Below, piece after piece: positions 7,784-18,500 of a stretch of 47,729 nucleotides of DNA. Position 1 is the stretch's first letter; the number at the start of each line of letters is the position of its first letter. A program made the position numbers and the translations under genes. Below the pieces are notes generated by a model. The model saw only the letters and a list, made by a program, of their open reading frames with translations. It was not told the origin of the DNA and did no database searches. The stretch is from Flavobacteriaceae bacterium. Lineage in GTDB: Bacteria; Bacteroidota; Bacteroidia; Flavobacteriales; Flavobacteriaceae. The stretch covers positions 1 to 47,729 of the forward strand of contig JAQWIL010000006.1 in the NCBI GenBank assembly GCA_029248885.1, given 5' to 3'.

Positions 7784-9586
7784 TTAAAAACAATACCGGT
7801 TTTCAGCAATAATTTTATCGGCGATTTGTTCGCGTAAGCTAATCACATTTGGATGATTGACGTATTTTGTAAATCGCTTTAGACCCATGAGAAGCATTTT
7901 TTGCTCATCTCCTTCAGCAGATGAAATGATGGCTTCTTTCCCTTTGGATTGTATTTTCTCAACGGCTTGAAAAAGATAGAGTTTTGTCATGGCCAACTGC
8001 ATATCTTGTGTATCCAATCCGTATCGACTGATATTCTTTTCCGTTCGGAGTATGGCCGATTCCACCATGTAGATTTCAATCAATATATCAGAGACAGCCA
8101 ATAAAAGCTGTTGGTGTTTCTCGAGGTCGGTACCGTACTTTTGGACACCAGCACCTGCGATCATCAAAAACACCTTTTTCAGATTTTTAAGGATTGATTT
8201 TTCCTCACTCAAGGGTGTTGTGAAATCTGGAACATCAAATAAAGGGATTCCCAAAAGCTCCTCCCCGACAGCGGTTGCAGGGCCAATCAGGTCAAGGTGA
8301 CCTTTCATGGCTTTTTTGATCAGCATTCCAACAGTGAGCATCCGATTGATTTCATTTGTCCCCTCATAGATTCGAGAAATCCGAGCATCTCGCCACGCTG
8401 ACTCCATGGGCATATCCGCAGAATAACCCATACCTCCAAAAATCTGAACGCCTTCGTCAGTACAGTCTTGCGTATGTTCCGACACAGCCACTTTTAAAAT
8501 GGAGCATTCAATTACATACTCTTCTACTCCCTTCAGTTCTGCTTCTTGATGACTTATTTCTGATTCGTATCGGATGGCTATACGATCCTCGATGTCTTTG
8601 GCCGCTCGGTAACAACCCGACTCGCCCACATAACAATTTGTAGCCATATTGGCGATTTTTTGTTTGATTGCCCCAAACTGACTAATCGGCGTTTTGAACT
8701 GGATTCTCTCATTGGCATAACGAACGCTTTCACTCACAGCACGTCGCTGGGCATCAATACAAGCAACAGCAAGTTTGATGCGACCCACATTCAGTGCGTT
8801 CATCGCAATTTTAAAACCATTACCACGCTCAGAAAGCATATTTTCAACGGGCACCTTGGTTTCACTAAAAAAGACCTGTCTTGTTGAAGAGGCGTGAATC
8901 CCCAATTTATGTTCCTCTTCACCCATGCTAATTCCGTTTTCTGGGTCATTGGGAACGATAAATCCGGTAATGTTTTTATCATCTTCAATTCGTGCAAACA
9001 CAATCATTACGCTGGCATATCCAGCATTTGATATCCATATTTTTTGCCCACTGATTTTATAATGGGTACCGTCTTCAGATAGTACAGCTTTGGTTTTTCC
9101 GCTATTGGCGTCCGATCCTGCCCCTGGTTCTGTAAGACAATAACACCCAATCTCTTCCCCCGAAGCAAGCTTCGGGACATATTTTTGCTTTTGCTCTTCG
9201 GTTCCGTACAAAACGATGGGCATGATGCCAATCCCCGTATGGGCACCGTAGGCGGTGGAAAGTGACCCTGTCGCCCCTGAGAAGTAATCACAGACCAGCA
9301 TGGTTGAGACAAACCCCATTTCAAGACCTCCGTAGGCTTCAGGAACACCAACACCCAAAAAGCCAAGTTCTCCAGCTTTGCGCATTAGCTCAAATGTGAA
9401 GTCGTAGTCTTTTTGTTCAAAACGATGTTTGTTGGGCCAGACTTCCCGATCGATAAACTCCTTTACGGCATCTCGCATCATCTGTTGTTCTTCGCTAAAA
9501 TCTTCAGGTGTGAAGACGTTTTCTGCCTGCGTTTCTTGCAATAAAAAAGCACCTCCACGCGTACGTACAATTTCTTTTGTTTCCAT
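7784..9586 (-). CDS. Acyl-CoA dehydrogenase
   Basis: A 600-residue FAD enzyme catalysing the first oxidation of fatty acyl-CoA in beta-oxidation. The N-terminal helical domain contains LGFLGVGVPEAYGG; the central beta domain has CLTEPGAGSDANSG (149-163) and KIWISNAG; the C-terminal helical domain has GVQIFGGMGYSADMPMESAWRD and IYEGTNEINR with the catalytic glutamate at E408. It is longer than the usual 380-400 residues, carrying about 180 extra C-terminal residues as in the Bacteroidota/VLCAD-like subgroup. It starts 4 bp after the thiolase stop and is the last gene of the marR-led operon. Electrons should pass to ETF, not encoded here. Confidence 0.93.
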   Translation of the reverse strand: METKEIVRTRGGAFLLQETQAENVFTPEDFSEEQQMMRDAVKEFIDREVWPNKHRFEQKDYDFTFELMRKAGELGFLGVGVPEAYGGLEMGFVSTMLVCDYFSGATGSLSTAYGAHTGIGIMPIVLYGTEEQKQKYVPKLASGEEIGCYCLTEPGAGSDANSGKTKAVLSEDGTHYKISGQKIWISNAGYASVMIVFARIEDDKNITGFIVPNDPENGISMGEEEHKLGIHASSTRQVFFSETKVPVENMLSERGNGFKIAMNALNVGRIKLAVACIDAQRRAVSESVRYANERIQFKTPISQFGAIKQKIANMATNCYVGESGCYRAAKDIEDRIAIRYESEISHQEAELKGVEEYVIECSILKVAVSEHTQDCTDEGVQIFGGMGYSADMPMESAWRDARISRIYEGTNEINRMLTVGMLIKKAMKGHLDLIGPATAVGEELLGIPLFDVPDFTTPLSEEKSILKNLKKVFLMIAGAGVQKYGTDLEKHQQLLLAVSDILIEIYMVESAILRTEKNISRYGLDTQDMQLAMTKLYLFQAVEKIQSKGKEAIISSAEGDEQKMLLMGLKRFTKYVNHPNVISLREQIADKIIAENRYCF

Positions 9587-9590
9587 AATT

Positions 9591-10772
9591 CTATATCAAT
9601 TCATAAATACCAGCAGCACCTTGTCCAGTACCGACACACATGGTCACCATGCCATATTTTTGTTTTCTCTTTTTCATTTCGTCAAATAACTGCACAGAGA
9701 GTTTAGTACCTGTACAACCCAGCGGGTGTCCAAGCGCAATTGCTCCCCCATTGACATTGACGAGCTCTGGGTTGATGTCGAGCTCACGGATCACAGCTAA
9801 GGATTGAGCAGCGAAGGCCTCATTGAGTTCGATTTGCTCGATATCTTTGAGTTTTAAACCCGCTTGATCCAGTGCTTTTGGGATCGCTGCTACGGGACCT
9901 ATCCCCATGATTTTGGGTGGAACGCCAGCAGTTGCATAACTCACAAGCCGAGCAATTGGGGTGAGTTTGAGCTTCTTGACCATCTCTTCAGTCATCATCA
10001 ATAACACAGCAGCACCATCGCTTGTTTGCGAGGAGTTCCCCGCTGTTACGGATCCATTATTGGCAAAGACTGGACGTAACTTTGCAAGTGCTTCGATACT
10101 TGTGTTTGCGCGTGGACCTTCGTCCCGATCAACGGTATAGGTGCGCGTTGCTTTTTTTCCATTGTCATCGATATATATTTCCTCGATGGTAATCGGTACA
10201 ATTTGATTATCAAACGCACCATTTTTTTGTGCTTTCAGGGCTTTTTGGTGTGATGCATACGCAAAGGCGTCTTGATCTTCTCTGGAGATGTTATACTGGT
10301 TGGCAACTGCTTCAGCAGTGAGCCCCATTCCCCAATAGTAGTCTTCATTTCCTTGCTTGGCGGCTTTGTAGTCGGGGGCAGGTTTAAACCCACCCATCGG
10401 GATATAGCTCATGCTCTCAACGCCACCCGCAATCACGCAGTCTGCCATTCCTGATTGTATTTTTGCAGCTCCCAAAGCGATTGTTTCGATTCCTGATGCG
10501 CAATAGCGATTTACGGTTACTCCAGGAACGTCATTGGTTTTGAGACCCATCAGTGAGATGAGCCGTGCCATATTCAGACCCTGTTCTGCCTCTGGCATGG
10601 CATTCCCAATCAGAACATCATCAATTGTGGTGACATCAAAATCGGGTAAGGTACTCATCATATGCTCGATGGTTTCTGCGGCGAGTTCGTCAGGACGTTT
10701 AAACCGGAAAAGACCTCTTGGTGCTTTTCCTACCGCTGTGCGGTGTGCTCGTACGATGTAGGTTGTTTTCAT
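9591..10772 (-). CDS. fadA: Acetyl-CoA C-acyltransferase (3-ketoacyl-CoA thiolase)
   Basis: A 393-residue thiolase that cleaves 3-ketoacyl-CoA to acetyl-CoA and a shortened acyl-CoA. The nucleophilic cysteine is C91 in VNRYCASGIETI; the C-terminal active-site blocks are NEAFAAQ, GGAIALGHPLGCTGT (His) and MCVGTGQGAAGIYE (second Cys). Length and motif order are normal for the family. It lies 3 bp after the fused dehydrogenase/hydratase gene and 4 bp before the acyl-CoA dehydrogenase gene, so the three enzymes are translated from one message. A role in fatty acid degradation rather than synthesis of acetoacetyl-CoA follows from this context. Confidence 0.94.
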   Translation of the reverse strand: MKTTYIVRAHRTAVGKAPRGLFRFKRPDELAAETIEHMMSTLPDFDVTTIDDVLIGNAMPEAEQGLNMARLISLMGLKTNDVPGVTVNRYCASGIETIALGAAKIQSGMADCVIAGGVESMSYIPMGGFKPAPDYKAAKQGNEDYYWGMGLTAEAVANQYNISREDQDAFAYASHQKALKAQKNGAFDNQIVPITIEEIYIDDNGKKATRTYTVDRDEGPRANTSIEALAKLRPVFANNGSVTAGNSSQTSDGAAVLLMMTEEMVKKLKLTPIARLVSYATAGVPPKIMGIGPVAAIPKALDQAGLKLKDIEQIELNEAFAAQSLAVIRELDINPELVNVNGGAIALGHPLGCTGTKLSVQLFDEMKKRKQKYGMVTMCVGTGQGAAGIYELI

Positions 10773-10775
10773 GCG

Positions 10776-13184
10776 TTAATTTCTTAAAGGTTTACCAGTT
10801 TTTAGCATATGTTGAATGCGCTCTAGTGTTTTTCGTTCGGTACAAAGCGATAAGAATGCTTCTCTTTCAATATCCAGAAGGTATTGTTCCGATACATAGG
10901 ACGGCTGTGATAGATCACCACCAGCCATAACATAGGCCAATTTGTTTGCGATTTTCTTATCATGCTCCGAAATGTAGTGAGCCGCTTCCATAGAGTCGGT
11001 ACCAACTAAAAACATCCCAAGGGCTTGTTTGCCCAAAACTTTTACGTCGTTTCGCTTTATAGGTTTGGTATAGCCAGACTCTGCCATTAAAACAGCTTGT
11101 TTTTTAGCAACAGCGATTTGTTTATCGGTATTGACAACAACGACATCCTTATCTTTTTGTAAAATTCCCAAATCGAAGGCTTCGTAAGCTGACTTGGCTA
11201 CTTTTGCCATTCCGATTGTCAAAAAATATTCTTGGAGTATATTGAGCTCTACATCATTTTTACGAAACGTATCGGATGCCCGTAGCGTCATCTCTTTAGA
11301 TCCACCACCACCTGGGATTACACCAACACCAAACTCGACCAAGCCGATATAAGTTTCTGCTGCGGCCACCACCTTGTCTGCATGTAAGCTGAGTTCACAA
11401 GCTCCCCCAAGGGTAAGGGTGTGCGGTGCTGCAACGGTGGGTATGGACGAATATCGCATACGCATCATCGTGTCCTGAAAATATTTGATTGCCATGTTGA
11501 GCTCGTCATATTCTTGCTCGACTGCCAACATAAAAATCATACCAATATTGGCTCCAGCAGAGAAATTAGCTCCCTGATTCCCAACAACCAGCGCTTGAAA
11601 GTCCTTTTCAGCCAAGTCAACGCCTTTATTAATTCCCTGCAGAACGCCACCACCGATTGTATTCATTTTGGAGTGAAACTCCACATTCAGCACCCCGTCT
11701 CCAAGGTCAATTAATGAACACTCTGGGTTTTGCCAAACGGTTTTCGTTGCTCTCAGGTGATCGAGAATAATGAAGCTGCTTTGACCGGAAATGACATTCA
11801 TGTTTTTGTTTGGAATGTCATAAAAGAACTGCTGCCCGTCTTCTAATCCATAAAAACGTTGGTGCGACCCTTTCGCCATGGCAATCACCCATTCCGCAGG
11901 TTTATGCCCTGCCTCTTTGATAAGTTCAATTCCTGTTTCCAATCCAATCGCATCCCAGAGTTCAAAAGGACCATGTGTCCATCCAAATCCAGCTTTCATG
12001 GCGTCATCTATTCTATAGATTTCGTCAGAGATTTCAGGAATTCGATGTTGGATGTACGCAAAAAGCTCCCCAAAGTTTTTTCGATAAAATGCAGCCGCTT
12101 TATCTGCTCCCGAAATCAAAATGGGATAGCGCTCGATCAGATTATCAATCGCTTTGGTTTTCTCAAGGGTGTCAAACTGCGCTCGTTTTTTTGTTCGGTA
12201 TTCTAGCGTTTCGAGATCCAAAGTTAAAATCTCAGATTTTCCCTTTTGAGTTTTAACTTTCTTATAAAACCCTTGACCGCTTTTGGAGCCGAGCCATTGC
12301 TTTTCCATCATGGTAGAGATGAAGTCAGGAAGTTGGAATACATCTCTTCGCTCGTCATCTTTACAGTTTTCATACAACCCAGTCGCCACATGTACCAAGG
12401 TGTCTAGACCCACCACATCAACCGTGCGAAAAGTAGCCGATTTTGGTCTTCCAATAACAGGTCCAGTAAGCTTGTCGATTTCCTCTACGGTCAGCCCCAT
12501 GTCTTTAACCTGATGAAAGAGACTTTGGATGCAAAAAATACCAATTCGATTTCCAATAAATGCTGGCGTATCTTTGGCAAGAACCGAACGTTTACCGAGA
12601 AAAGTGCTGCCATAATCCATCAAAAAAGAACTGACTTCTGGCAAGCAATTTGGGCCTGGTATGACCTCAAAAAGTTTTAAGTACCGAGGGGGATTAAAAA
12701 AGTGGGTAACAGCAAAATGCTTTTGAAAATCATCTGATCGTCCCTCGTTCATTTTCGAAATCGGGATGCCTGATGTATTTGAGGTGATCAATGTGCCTGG
12801 CGTTCTATGGGCTTCAATTTGCTTAAAAACAGTTTGTTTGATCTCAAGTCGTTCCACAACAACTTCGATGACCCAGTCCACATCAGCGATTTGTGCAATA
12901 TCATCAGATAAATTTCCTGTATGGATTCGTTTTTTAAAATCCATATGATAAAGTGGCGCTGGATTGGATTTGATCGCTTGTAAGAGATTCCCATCAACGA
13001 TACGATTACGCACAGCAGGGTCGGAGAGTTTGAGCCCCTTTGCGTTTTCTTTTTCAGATAATTCGTTTGGTGCGATATCGAGAAGTAAAACTTCCACACC
13101 AATATTTGCAAAATGACAAGCAATTCCAGAACCCATGATTCCAGACCCAATGATTGCCACTTTTGATATTCTTCTTGTACTCAT
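10776..13184 (-). CDS. 3-hydroxyacyl-CoA dehydrogenase / enoyl-CoA hydratase fusion (FadN-type order)
   Basis: An 802-residue bifunctional beta-oxidation enzyme. The dehydrogenase comes first: NAD-binding loop AIIGSGIMGSGIACHFA at about 10-26, the SNTSGIPIS segment, HFFNPPRYLKLFEVI and the following GRPKSATFRTVDVVGLD region. The crotonase (hydratase) domain follows at about 490-720, with oxyanion-hole-like NQGANFSAGANIG and the EFGVGVIPGGGGSKEM segment. This order is opposite to E. coli FadB and matches Bacillus FadN and the usual Bacteroidota protein. Its ATG overlaps the end of marR by 4 bp, a sign of translational coupling, and the thiolase gene follows after 3 bp. Confidence 0.93.
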   Translation of the reverse strand: MSTRRISKVAIIGSGIMGSGIACHFANIGVEVLLLDIAPNELSEKENAKGLKLSDPAVRNRIVDGNLLQAIKSNPAPLYHMDFKKRIHTGNLSDDIAQIADVDWVIEVVVERLEIKQTVFKQIEAHRTPGTLITSNTSGIPISKMNEGRSDDFQKHFAVTHFFNPPRYLKLFEVIPGPNCLPEVSSFLMDYGSTFLGKRSVLAKDTPAFIGNRIGIFCIQSLFHQVKDMGLTVEEIDKLTGPVIGRPKSATFRTVDVVGLDTLVHVATGLYENCKDDERRDVFQLPDFISTMMEKQWLGSKSGQGFYKKVKTQKGKSEILTLDLETLEYRTKKRAQFDTLEKTKAIDNLIERYPILISGADKAAAFYRKNFGELFAYIQHRIPEISDEIYRIDDAMKAGFGWTHGPFELWDAIGLETGIELIKEAGHKPAEWVIAMAKGSHQRFYGLEDGQQFFYDIPNKNMNVISGQSSFIILDHLRATKTVWQNPECSLIDLGDGVLNVEFHSKMNTIGGGVLQGINKGVDLAEKDFQALVVGNQGANFSAGANIGMIFMLAVEQEYDELNMAIKYFQDTMMRMRYSSIPTVAAPHTLTLGGACELSLHADKVVAAAETYIGLVEFGVGVIPGGGGSKEMTLRASDTFRKNDVELNILQEYFLTIGMAKVAKSAYEAFDLGILQKDKDVVVVNTDKQIAVAKKQAVLMAESGYTKPIKRNDVKVLGKQALGMFLVGTDSMEAAHYISEHDKKIANKLAYVMAGGDLSQPSYVSEQYLLDIEREAFLSLCTERKTLERIQHMLKTGKPLRN

Positions 13185-13633
13185 GATACTTGTTTTTGGG
13201 GAATAAAAATTGATTTTTCTTGTACTTTTTGTAGGATCAACGCGATGACTTTATAGAATGATTCCAGTTCTTCTGGACTTACATCGGCTTCAATTGCCTG
13301 ATTGAATTGCATGACAACTTCACGCGAGAGAGAACGCTTTTCAAGCCCCTCTTTGGTAAGACGAATCAAAACGCCTCTGCCGTCTTCAGGGTTTGGCTCT
13401 CTTCGGATTAAGCCCTGATTCTCCATTGTCTTTAAGGTACGTGACAAACTTGTAGATTCCATTCCCATCCTTGGGCCCAGCGACGTAGAGGGAACGCCTT
13501 CTTCCGCATCAATGCTCAAAAGAGCCAATCCAGTTGCCATCGTAGCTCCATATCGAGAAGCCTCTTCATTGTACATTTTGGATACGGCTTGCCAAGTCGC
13601 ACGTAAAAAATGATCGATTGTTTTTGTTCGCAT
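13181..13633 (-). CDS. MarR family transcriptional regulator of the beta-oxidation operon
   Basis: A 150-residue winged helix-turn-helix repressor. Recognition region: STSLGPRMGMESTSLSRTLKTMENQGLI (about 50-77), followed by the wing RREPNPEDGRGVLIRLT. Flanking N- and C-terminal helices are the expected dimerisation arms. It is the first gene of an operon with the fused dehydrogenase/hydratase, thiolase and acyl-CoA dehydrogenase genes and overlaps the second gene by 4 bp. A perfect 24-bp palindrome lies 20 bp upstream of its ATG and is the obvious candidate operator. By analogy with other fatty-acid MarR/TetR regulators, acyl-CoA may be the inducer; this is inference. Confidence 0.92.
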   Translation of the reverse strand: MRTKTIDHFLRATWQAVSKMYNEEASRYGATMATGLALLSIDAEEGVPSTSLGPRMGMESTSLSRTLKTMENQGLIRREPNPEDGRGVLIRLTKEGLEKRSLSREVVMQFNQAIEADVSPEELESFYKVIALILQKVQEKSIFIPQKQVS

Positions 13634-13638
13634 AAAGC

Positions 13639-13646
13639 CAAATGTA
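13639..13646 (-). promoter_or_regulatory. -7 element (TACATTTG) of the marR-led operon
   Basis: On the minus strand TACATTTG matches TAnnTTTG exactly and ends 5 nt before the marR ATG, so the message may have almost no leader. No clear TTG -33 box lies at the usual distance, where the palindrome is located instead. Confidence 0.45.
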
Positions 13647-13652
13647 ATAAAA

Positions 13653-13676
13653 ATTTATTATGCATGCATAATAAAT
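13653..13676. promoter_or_regulatory. 24-bp perfect palindrome, probable MarR operator
   Basis: Every base of 13653-13676 pairs with its mirror; the core is ATTATGCATGCATAAT and the arms extend 4 bp further on each side. It lies just upstream of the putative -7 element of marR and would cover the -33 region, so bound MarR should block transcription of the whole operon. MarR dimers bind palindromes of about this length. Binding itself is inferred. Confidence 0.7.
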
Positions 13677-13691
13677 AACAAAAAAAAGAGA

Positions 13692-15488
13692 TTAGCTGTA
13701 AATCTCTTCGATAAGGGTGTTATATTTTTCAGCGATGATTTTTCTTTTGAGCTTCATCGTGGGGGTGAGGTGTCCCGAATCAATGCTCCAAACATCGTCC
13801 GTAAGCTTAAATTTCTTTACTTTTTCCCATTGTGCAAAATCAGCATTTGCACTTTCGATATCGATTTTGATTTGATCAATGACCTTTTGGTCTTGGACAA
13901 GTTGCTTGGCAGTTTTTGGATTTTCATCATTGCCCATCCACTCATTTACAGCCTCAAAGTTGAGTTGAATAAGTGCCGATGGAAATTTTTGGTTTTCCCC
14001 TACTACCATTACTTGATCAATCAGGGTTGATTGTTTAATCACGTTTTCAATCACTTGGGGTGCTACATACTTTCCCCCTGAGGTTTTAAACATCTCTTTT
14101 TTGCGATCTGTGATTTTCAAAAACCCATCTTCGTCCACATGCCCAATATCACCTGTATGGAAATAACCGTTTTTAATGACTTCATCTGTGAGCTCTTGAT
14201 TTTTGTAATACCCCATCATTACATTGGGTCCTTTACAAAGAATCTCGCCGTCTTCCGCGATTTTAACCTGTACATGCTCGACCACTTTCCCAACGCTACC
14301 AATGCGAAATTTCCCGTCTCTCATATCGTTGACCGAGATCACAGGCGAGGTTTCCGTTAGTCCATATCCCTCAACAACCGTCAGCCCAGCGGCTGTAAAC
14401 ACCCGAGCTAAGCGCGGTTGCAAGGCAGCACTCCCAGAGGCAATCAACTTGAGATTTCCGCCCAGTGCAGCTTTCCATTTTTTGAATATCAACGCACGAG
14501 CGATTGAGAGTTTAAGACTGTAAACCAATCCATTTTTTTTGTAAGGCTCATAAGCGAGTCCCACATCAACAGCCCAGTTGAATAATTTCTTTTTGATGCC
14601 TGTTAGCGTTTGCCCTTTGCCATAGATTTTGTCATATAATTTTTCCAGTAATCGAGGAACAGCAGTCATCACATCTGGGTTGACCTCATTGAGATTTTCT
14701 CCAATGGTTTCCAGTGACTCGGCAAAATGTACTTCTGTTGAAGTAATTTGATAGAGGTACATCAACATTCTTTCATAAATATGACATAGCGGCAAGAAGC
14801 TCAATGCGACTGCTTTTCCATATTCGAGTGGTAAGCGTTTCTGTGCAGCAAAGACATTGGAGACAATGTTGTTATGACTCAACATCACGCCTTTAGGCGT
14901 TCCCGTAGTACCAGACGTATAGATGATGGTTGCCAAGTCTTGGGGGAGTACAGATTCTTTAATCGCGATTACTTTTGTTTGATGAGCGGCGTCTTTTCCT
15001 AGATCGAGAACCTCAGTCCAATGCTTACATCCCTTGATCTCATCAAAGCTATAGACTTCCTTTAGGTTTGGGCAGTCTTTTCGAATCGATTTGATTTTAT
15101 CGAAGACCTCTTGATCCGAAACAAAACAGTATTTCGACTCAGAGTGATTGATGATATACCCATAATCTTCTGCGGTGATGGTCGGATAAATCGGAACATC
15201 AATGCCCCCGATTTGAAGAACCCCGATGTCAACGACACACCATTCTGTTCTGTTATTGGAAGATATGATCGCGACTTTGTCTCCTTTGCTCAAACCAAGC
15301 TGGAGTAAACCACGGCTGATTTGGTTTGATTGCTCTAAAAACTCCTCAGAAGAGGTAGAGACCCATTTCCCATTGTACTTGGTATTCAAAGCACGTTTTA
15401 CAGGTAAGGTCTTTACTTGATTTTCGAGGATGTCAAATAAGCGAGTCGGTGCGTTCAATTTGATTTTTGGTTCAATGTGTAGTAACAA
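13692..15488 (-). CDS. fadD: Long-chain acyl-CoA synthetase (AMP-binding)
   Basis: A 598-residue ANL-superfamily enzyme that activates fatty acids with ATP and CoA. The P-loop-like motif YTSGTTGTPKGVMLSHNN lies near 190-207; YGLTETSPV gives the adenylate-binding motif; YFHTGDIGHVDEDGFLKITDRKKEMFKTSGGKY holds the hinge and the C-terminal catalytic lysine region. Long-chain (FACL) subgroup features include the SFLPLCHIYERM segment. The TTG at 15488 is the only plausible start before an in-frame stop; a second TTG lies about 11 codons in. It ends 58 bp upstream of the marR gene on the same strand and supplies substrate for the beta-oxidation operon. Confidence 0.92.
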   Translation of the reverse strand: MLLHIEPKIKLNAPTRLFDILENQVKTLPVKRALNTKYNGKWVSTSSEEFLEQSNQISRGLLQLGLSKGDKVAIISSNNRTEWCVVDIGVLQIGGIDVPIYPTITAEDYGYIINHSESKYCFVSDQEVFDKIKSIRKDCPNLKEVYSFDEIKGCKHWTEVLDLGKDAAHQTKVIAIKESVLPQDLATIIYTSGTTGTPKGVMLSHNNIVSNVFAAQKRLPLEYGKAVALSFLPLCHIYERMLMYLYQITSTEVHFAESLETIGENLNEVNPDVMTAVPRLLEKLYDKIYGKGQTLTGIKKKLFNWAVDVGLAYEPYKKNGLVYSLKLSIARALIFKKWKAALGGNLKLIASGSAALQPRLARVFTAAGLTVVEGYGLTETSPVISVNDMRDGKFRIGSVGKVVEHVQVKIAEDGEILCKGPNVMMGYYKNQELTDEVIKNGYFHTGDIGHVDEDGFLKITDRKKEMFKTSGGKYVAPQVIENVIKQSTLIDQVMVVGENQKFPSALIQLNFEAVNEWMGNDENPKTAKQLVQDQKVIDQIKIDIESANADFAQWEKVKKFKLTDDVWSIDSGHLTPTMKLKRKIIAEKYNTLIEEIYS

Positions 15489-15528
15489 ATATGCATTTAT
15501 TTCTCGAAAAGAAAAAATAATTGCCTAG

Positions 15529-18500
15529 CTAGTTGCTAGTATGAAACCACTTGTAAGCATCCTCAAAAGCCTGAATCCAAGGAGAAACAGCATCTGTTTT
15601 TCGGTCTGCTGGATAATGAGCCCAGTTCCATGGAAAGATTGACCGTTCTAAATGTGGCATCATCACGACATGACGTCCATCATCACTGCTCAGTATGGCG
15701 GTACCGTAATCTGAACCATTGGGGTTTGCGGGATACTGATCATAGGAGTAGTTGCCGACAATTTTATAATCAGCTTGGTCTTTTGGGAGTTCAAATCGTC
15801 CTTCTCCATGTGCGGACCAAATCCCGAGCTTGGAGCCACTCAAGCCCCGAAACAAAACGGTATTGTTGGGTTGAATATCTATGGTGCTAAACACACATTC
15901 AAACTTTCCAGAGCGGTTATGACGCATTTTAGGTTTTTGATCATGGGTTGGGTGTAAAAGCCCCAGTTCGATAAAAAGCTGACAGCCATTACACACGCCA
16001 AGGGAAAGAGTATCGGGGCGATGAAAAAAATTGGTAATCGCTTTTTTAGCTAAGCCGTTGTAAGTAAAGGTACCTGCCCATCCTTTTGCCGAACCAAGCA
16101 CATCAGAGTTTGAAAATCCGCCGACTGCAACGATGAGTTGGACATCCGTAAGATCCTCACGACCAGTCATCAAGTCGGTCATATGTATATCTTTAACCTC
16201 AAATCCTGCGAGATCCATCATATAGGCCATTTCACGCTCAGAGTTACTCCCTTTTTCTCGAATCACAGCTGCTTTAATTCGTTTCCCTTCGTCCACAAGG
16301 GGAAGTTTTCCACTGAATGAAGTCGGGAATGTAAAGCGTAATGACGTTTTATCAATATTATCAAATCGTTCCTTTGCTTTGCTTGGGGCTGTTTGGTTTT
16401 TATCCATCAGAAATGAAGTGGTCATCCAGTGTTTTCGATAGGTTGGAACATGGAATTCGAATGATTCGTTTGCGCAATGTATTTTAAGTACATCTGATTC
16501 ATTTACTTCCCCGATTTCAACGATAGACACACCTTTATCGTACAGATATTTTGCACTTTCCGCACTGGTTTGAATCACCACAGCGGGGTTTTCGGCGTAT
16601 AAAATCCGATCATCAAAGGCAGACAAATCAATTTGCATACCAACTTTGTTTTCAGCAAAACACATTTCGAGTAAAGTGGTAATGAGTCCTCCAGAACCAA
16701 CATCATGACCAGCAACAATTTCTTCCGTCCTGATTTGGTCTTGTAAAGCGTTAAAACTGGTTTTAAATTGCGCAGCGTCACTAACATCAGGAGCTTGGCT
16801 TCCTACACAATTTTTCAATTGAGCATAGGCAGATCCACCAAGTGGATAGTTGGGATCACTCATCGAAATATAGTAGAGCTTTCCCTGATTCGGTCGTGCC
16901 ATCGGCCGAACGACTCCTTTAACATTGCTACAAGCTGCAGACGCCGATATAATTACTGTTCCTGGAGCGAGTACTTCTTTGTTGCCATACTTTTGTTTCA
17001 TGGACAAGGAATCTTTTCCTGTTGGGATGTTGATGCCCAAAGAAATGGCAAAGTCTGCACAGGCCTCAACCGCTTTGTATAAGCGTGTATTTTCACCAGA
17101 ATTGTTACAAGGCCACATCCAGTTGGCAGACAAACTCACTGCCGCAAGTCCATTTTCCAATGGAGCCCAAACAAGGTTTGTCAAGGCCTCTGCAATGGAT
17201 ATTCGACTTCCTGCAGCCGCATCGATGAGTGCTACTGCTGGCGCATGTCCTATCGAAGTTGCAATTCCTTTTTCTCCTAGATAGTCAAGGGCAACCACCC
17301 CACAATTGGCCAGAGGCAATTGAAGGGATCCAACCGTTTGCTGCTGGGCAACACGACCACCCACACAACGGTCAACCTTGTTGGTAAGCCAATCTTTACA
17401 GGCCACACTCTCCAATTGCAGTAGATTCTCAACATCTTGATAAATGTCTTGTATATCAAAAGGAACAGCAGGGAATCGATTTTTTTGATTTTGATCGACT
17501 AAAATGGTCTTAGGGGTTTTGCCAAAAAAATCATCAATCGACAAGTCAATGGGTTTGGCGCTGGTCTTTTGTGATTCAACAACAAAATGATTGTCTTCTG
17601 TGATAACCCCAACATCGAAAAGAGGAGCACGCTCCCGTTCTGCAATTTTTCGAAGTCGGGGGAGGTCCTTTTCACTAACTATCAGCCCCATCCGTTCTTG
17701 GGACTCATTGCCAATAATTTCTTTTGCAGATAATGTTTTATCCCCTACAGGTAAGGCATCTAAATCGATTGTGCCACCTGTGTCTTCAACCAATTCTGAA
17801 AGGCAGTTGAGGTGCCCACCTGCACCGTGGTCGTGAATGGAGATTATGGTATTATTCTCAGACTCCGTCAGGGCTCGAATGACATTGGATACCCGTTTTT
17901 GCATTTCTGGATTGGATCGCTGGACAGCATTGAGCTCAATTCCTGAGGAGAAAGTCCCAGTATCTGCTGAGGATACGGCAGCACCCCCCATTCCGATACG
18001 GTAATTATCACCGCCAAGAATTACAATGCGATCCCCTTTTTTTGGCGTTCTTTTCGCACTGTGATCAGCATGTGCATAGCCAACGCCCCCAGCGAGCATG
18101 ATCACTTTATCAAAGCCAACAGTTTGCCCGTTTTCTTCATGCTCATAAGTCAATAGAGAACCCGTAATAAGGGGTTGTCCAAATTTGTTTCCAAAATCAC
18201 TTGCTCCATTCGATGCCCGAATCAATATGTCGAGTGGGGTTTGATATAGCCAATCACGTGCAGGGTTTTGCTCCCAAGGGCGATCAGATTTGATGCGTGG
18301 ATAGGATGTCATATAAACTGCAGTTCCCGCCAAAGGGATCGATCCTGTACCGCCAGCCATACGGTCTCTGATCTCTCCGCCCGAACCCGTAGCCGCACCA
18401 CTAAAGGGTTCGACCGTAGTGGGGAAATTATGTGTTTCTGCTTTGATAGAAATGATAGACGGGATTTGTTTTTTTTGATAAGCACTCGCTCGATCTGCAT

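Noticed and set aside
8356..8643. Open frame on the plus strand inside the acyl-CoA dehydrogenase gene
   Set aside because: It is antisense to a well-conserved enzyme and has no protein-like features; the same holds for other long antisense frames such as 36189-36605 in rmuC and 43501-43722.
15486..15502. ATGCAT in AT-rich sequence at the fadD start, as a second MarR operator
   Set aside because: Only the central 6 bp are symmetric; the flanks do not match the 24-bp palindrome, so it is no better than chance in AT-rich DNA.
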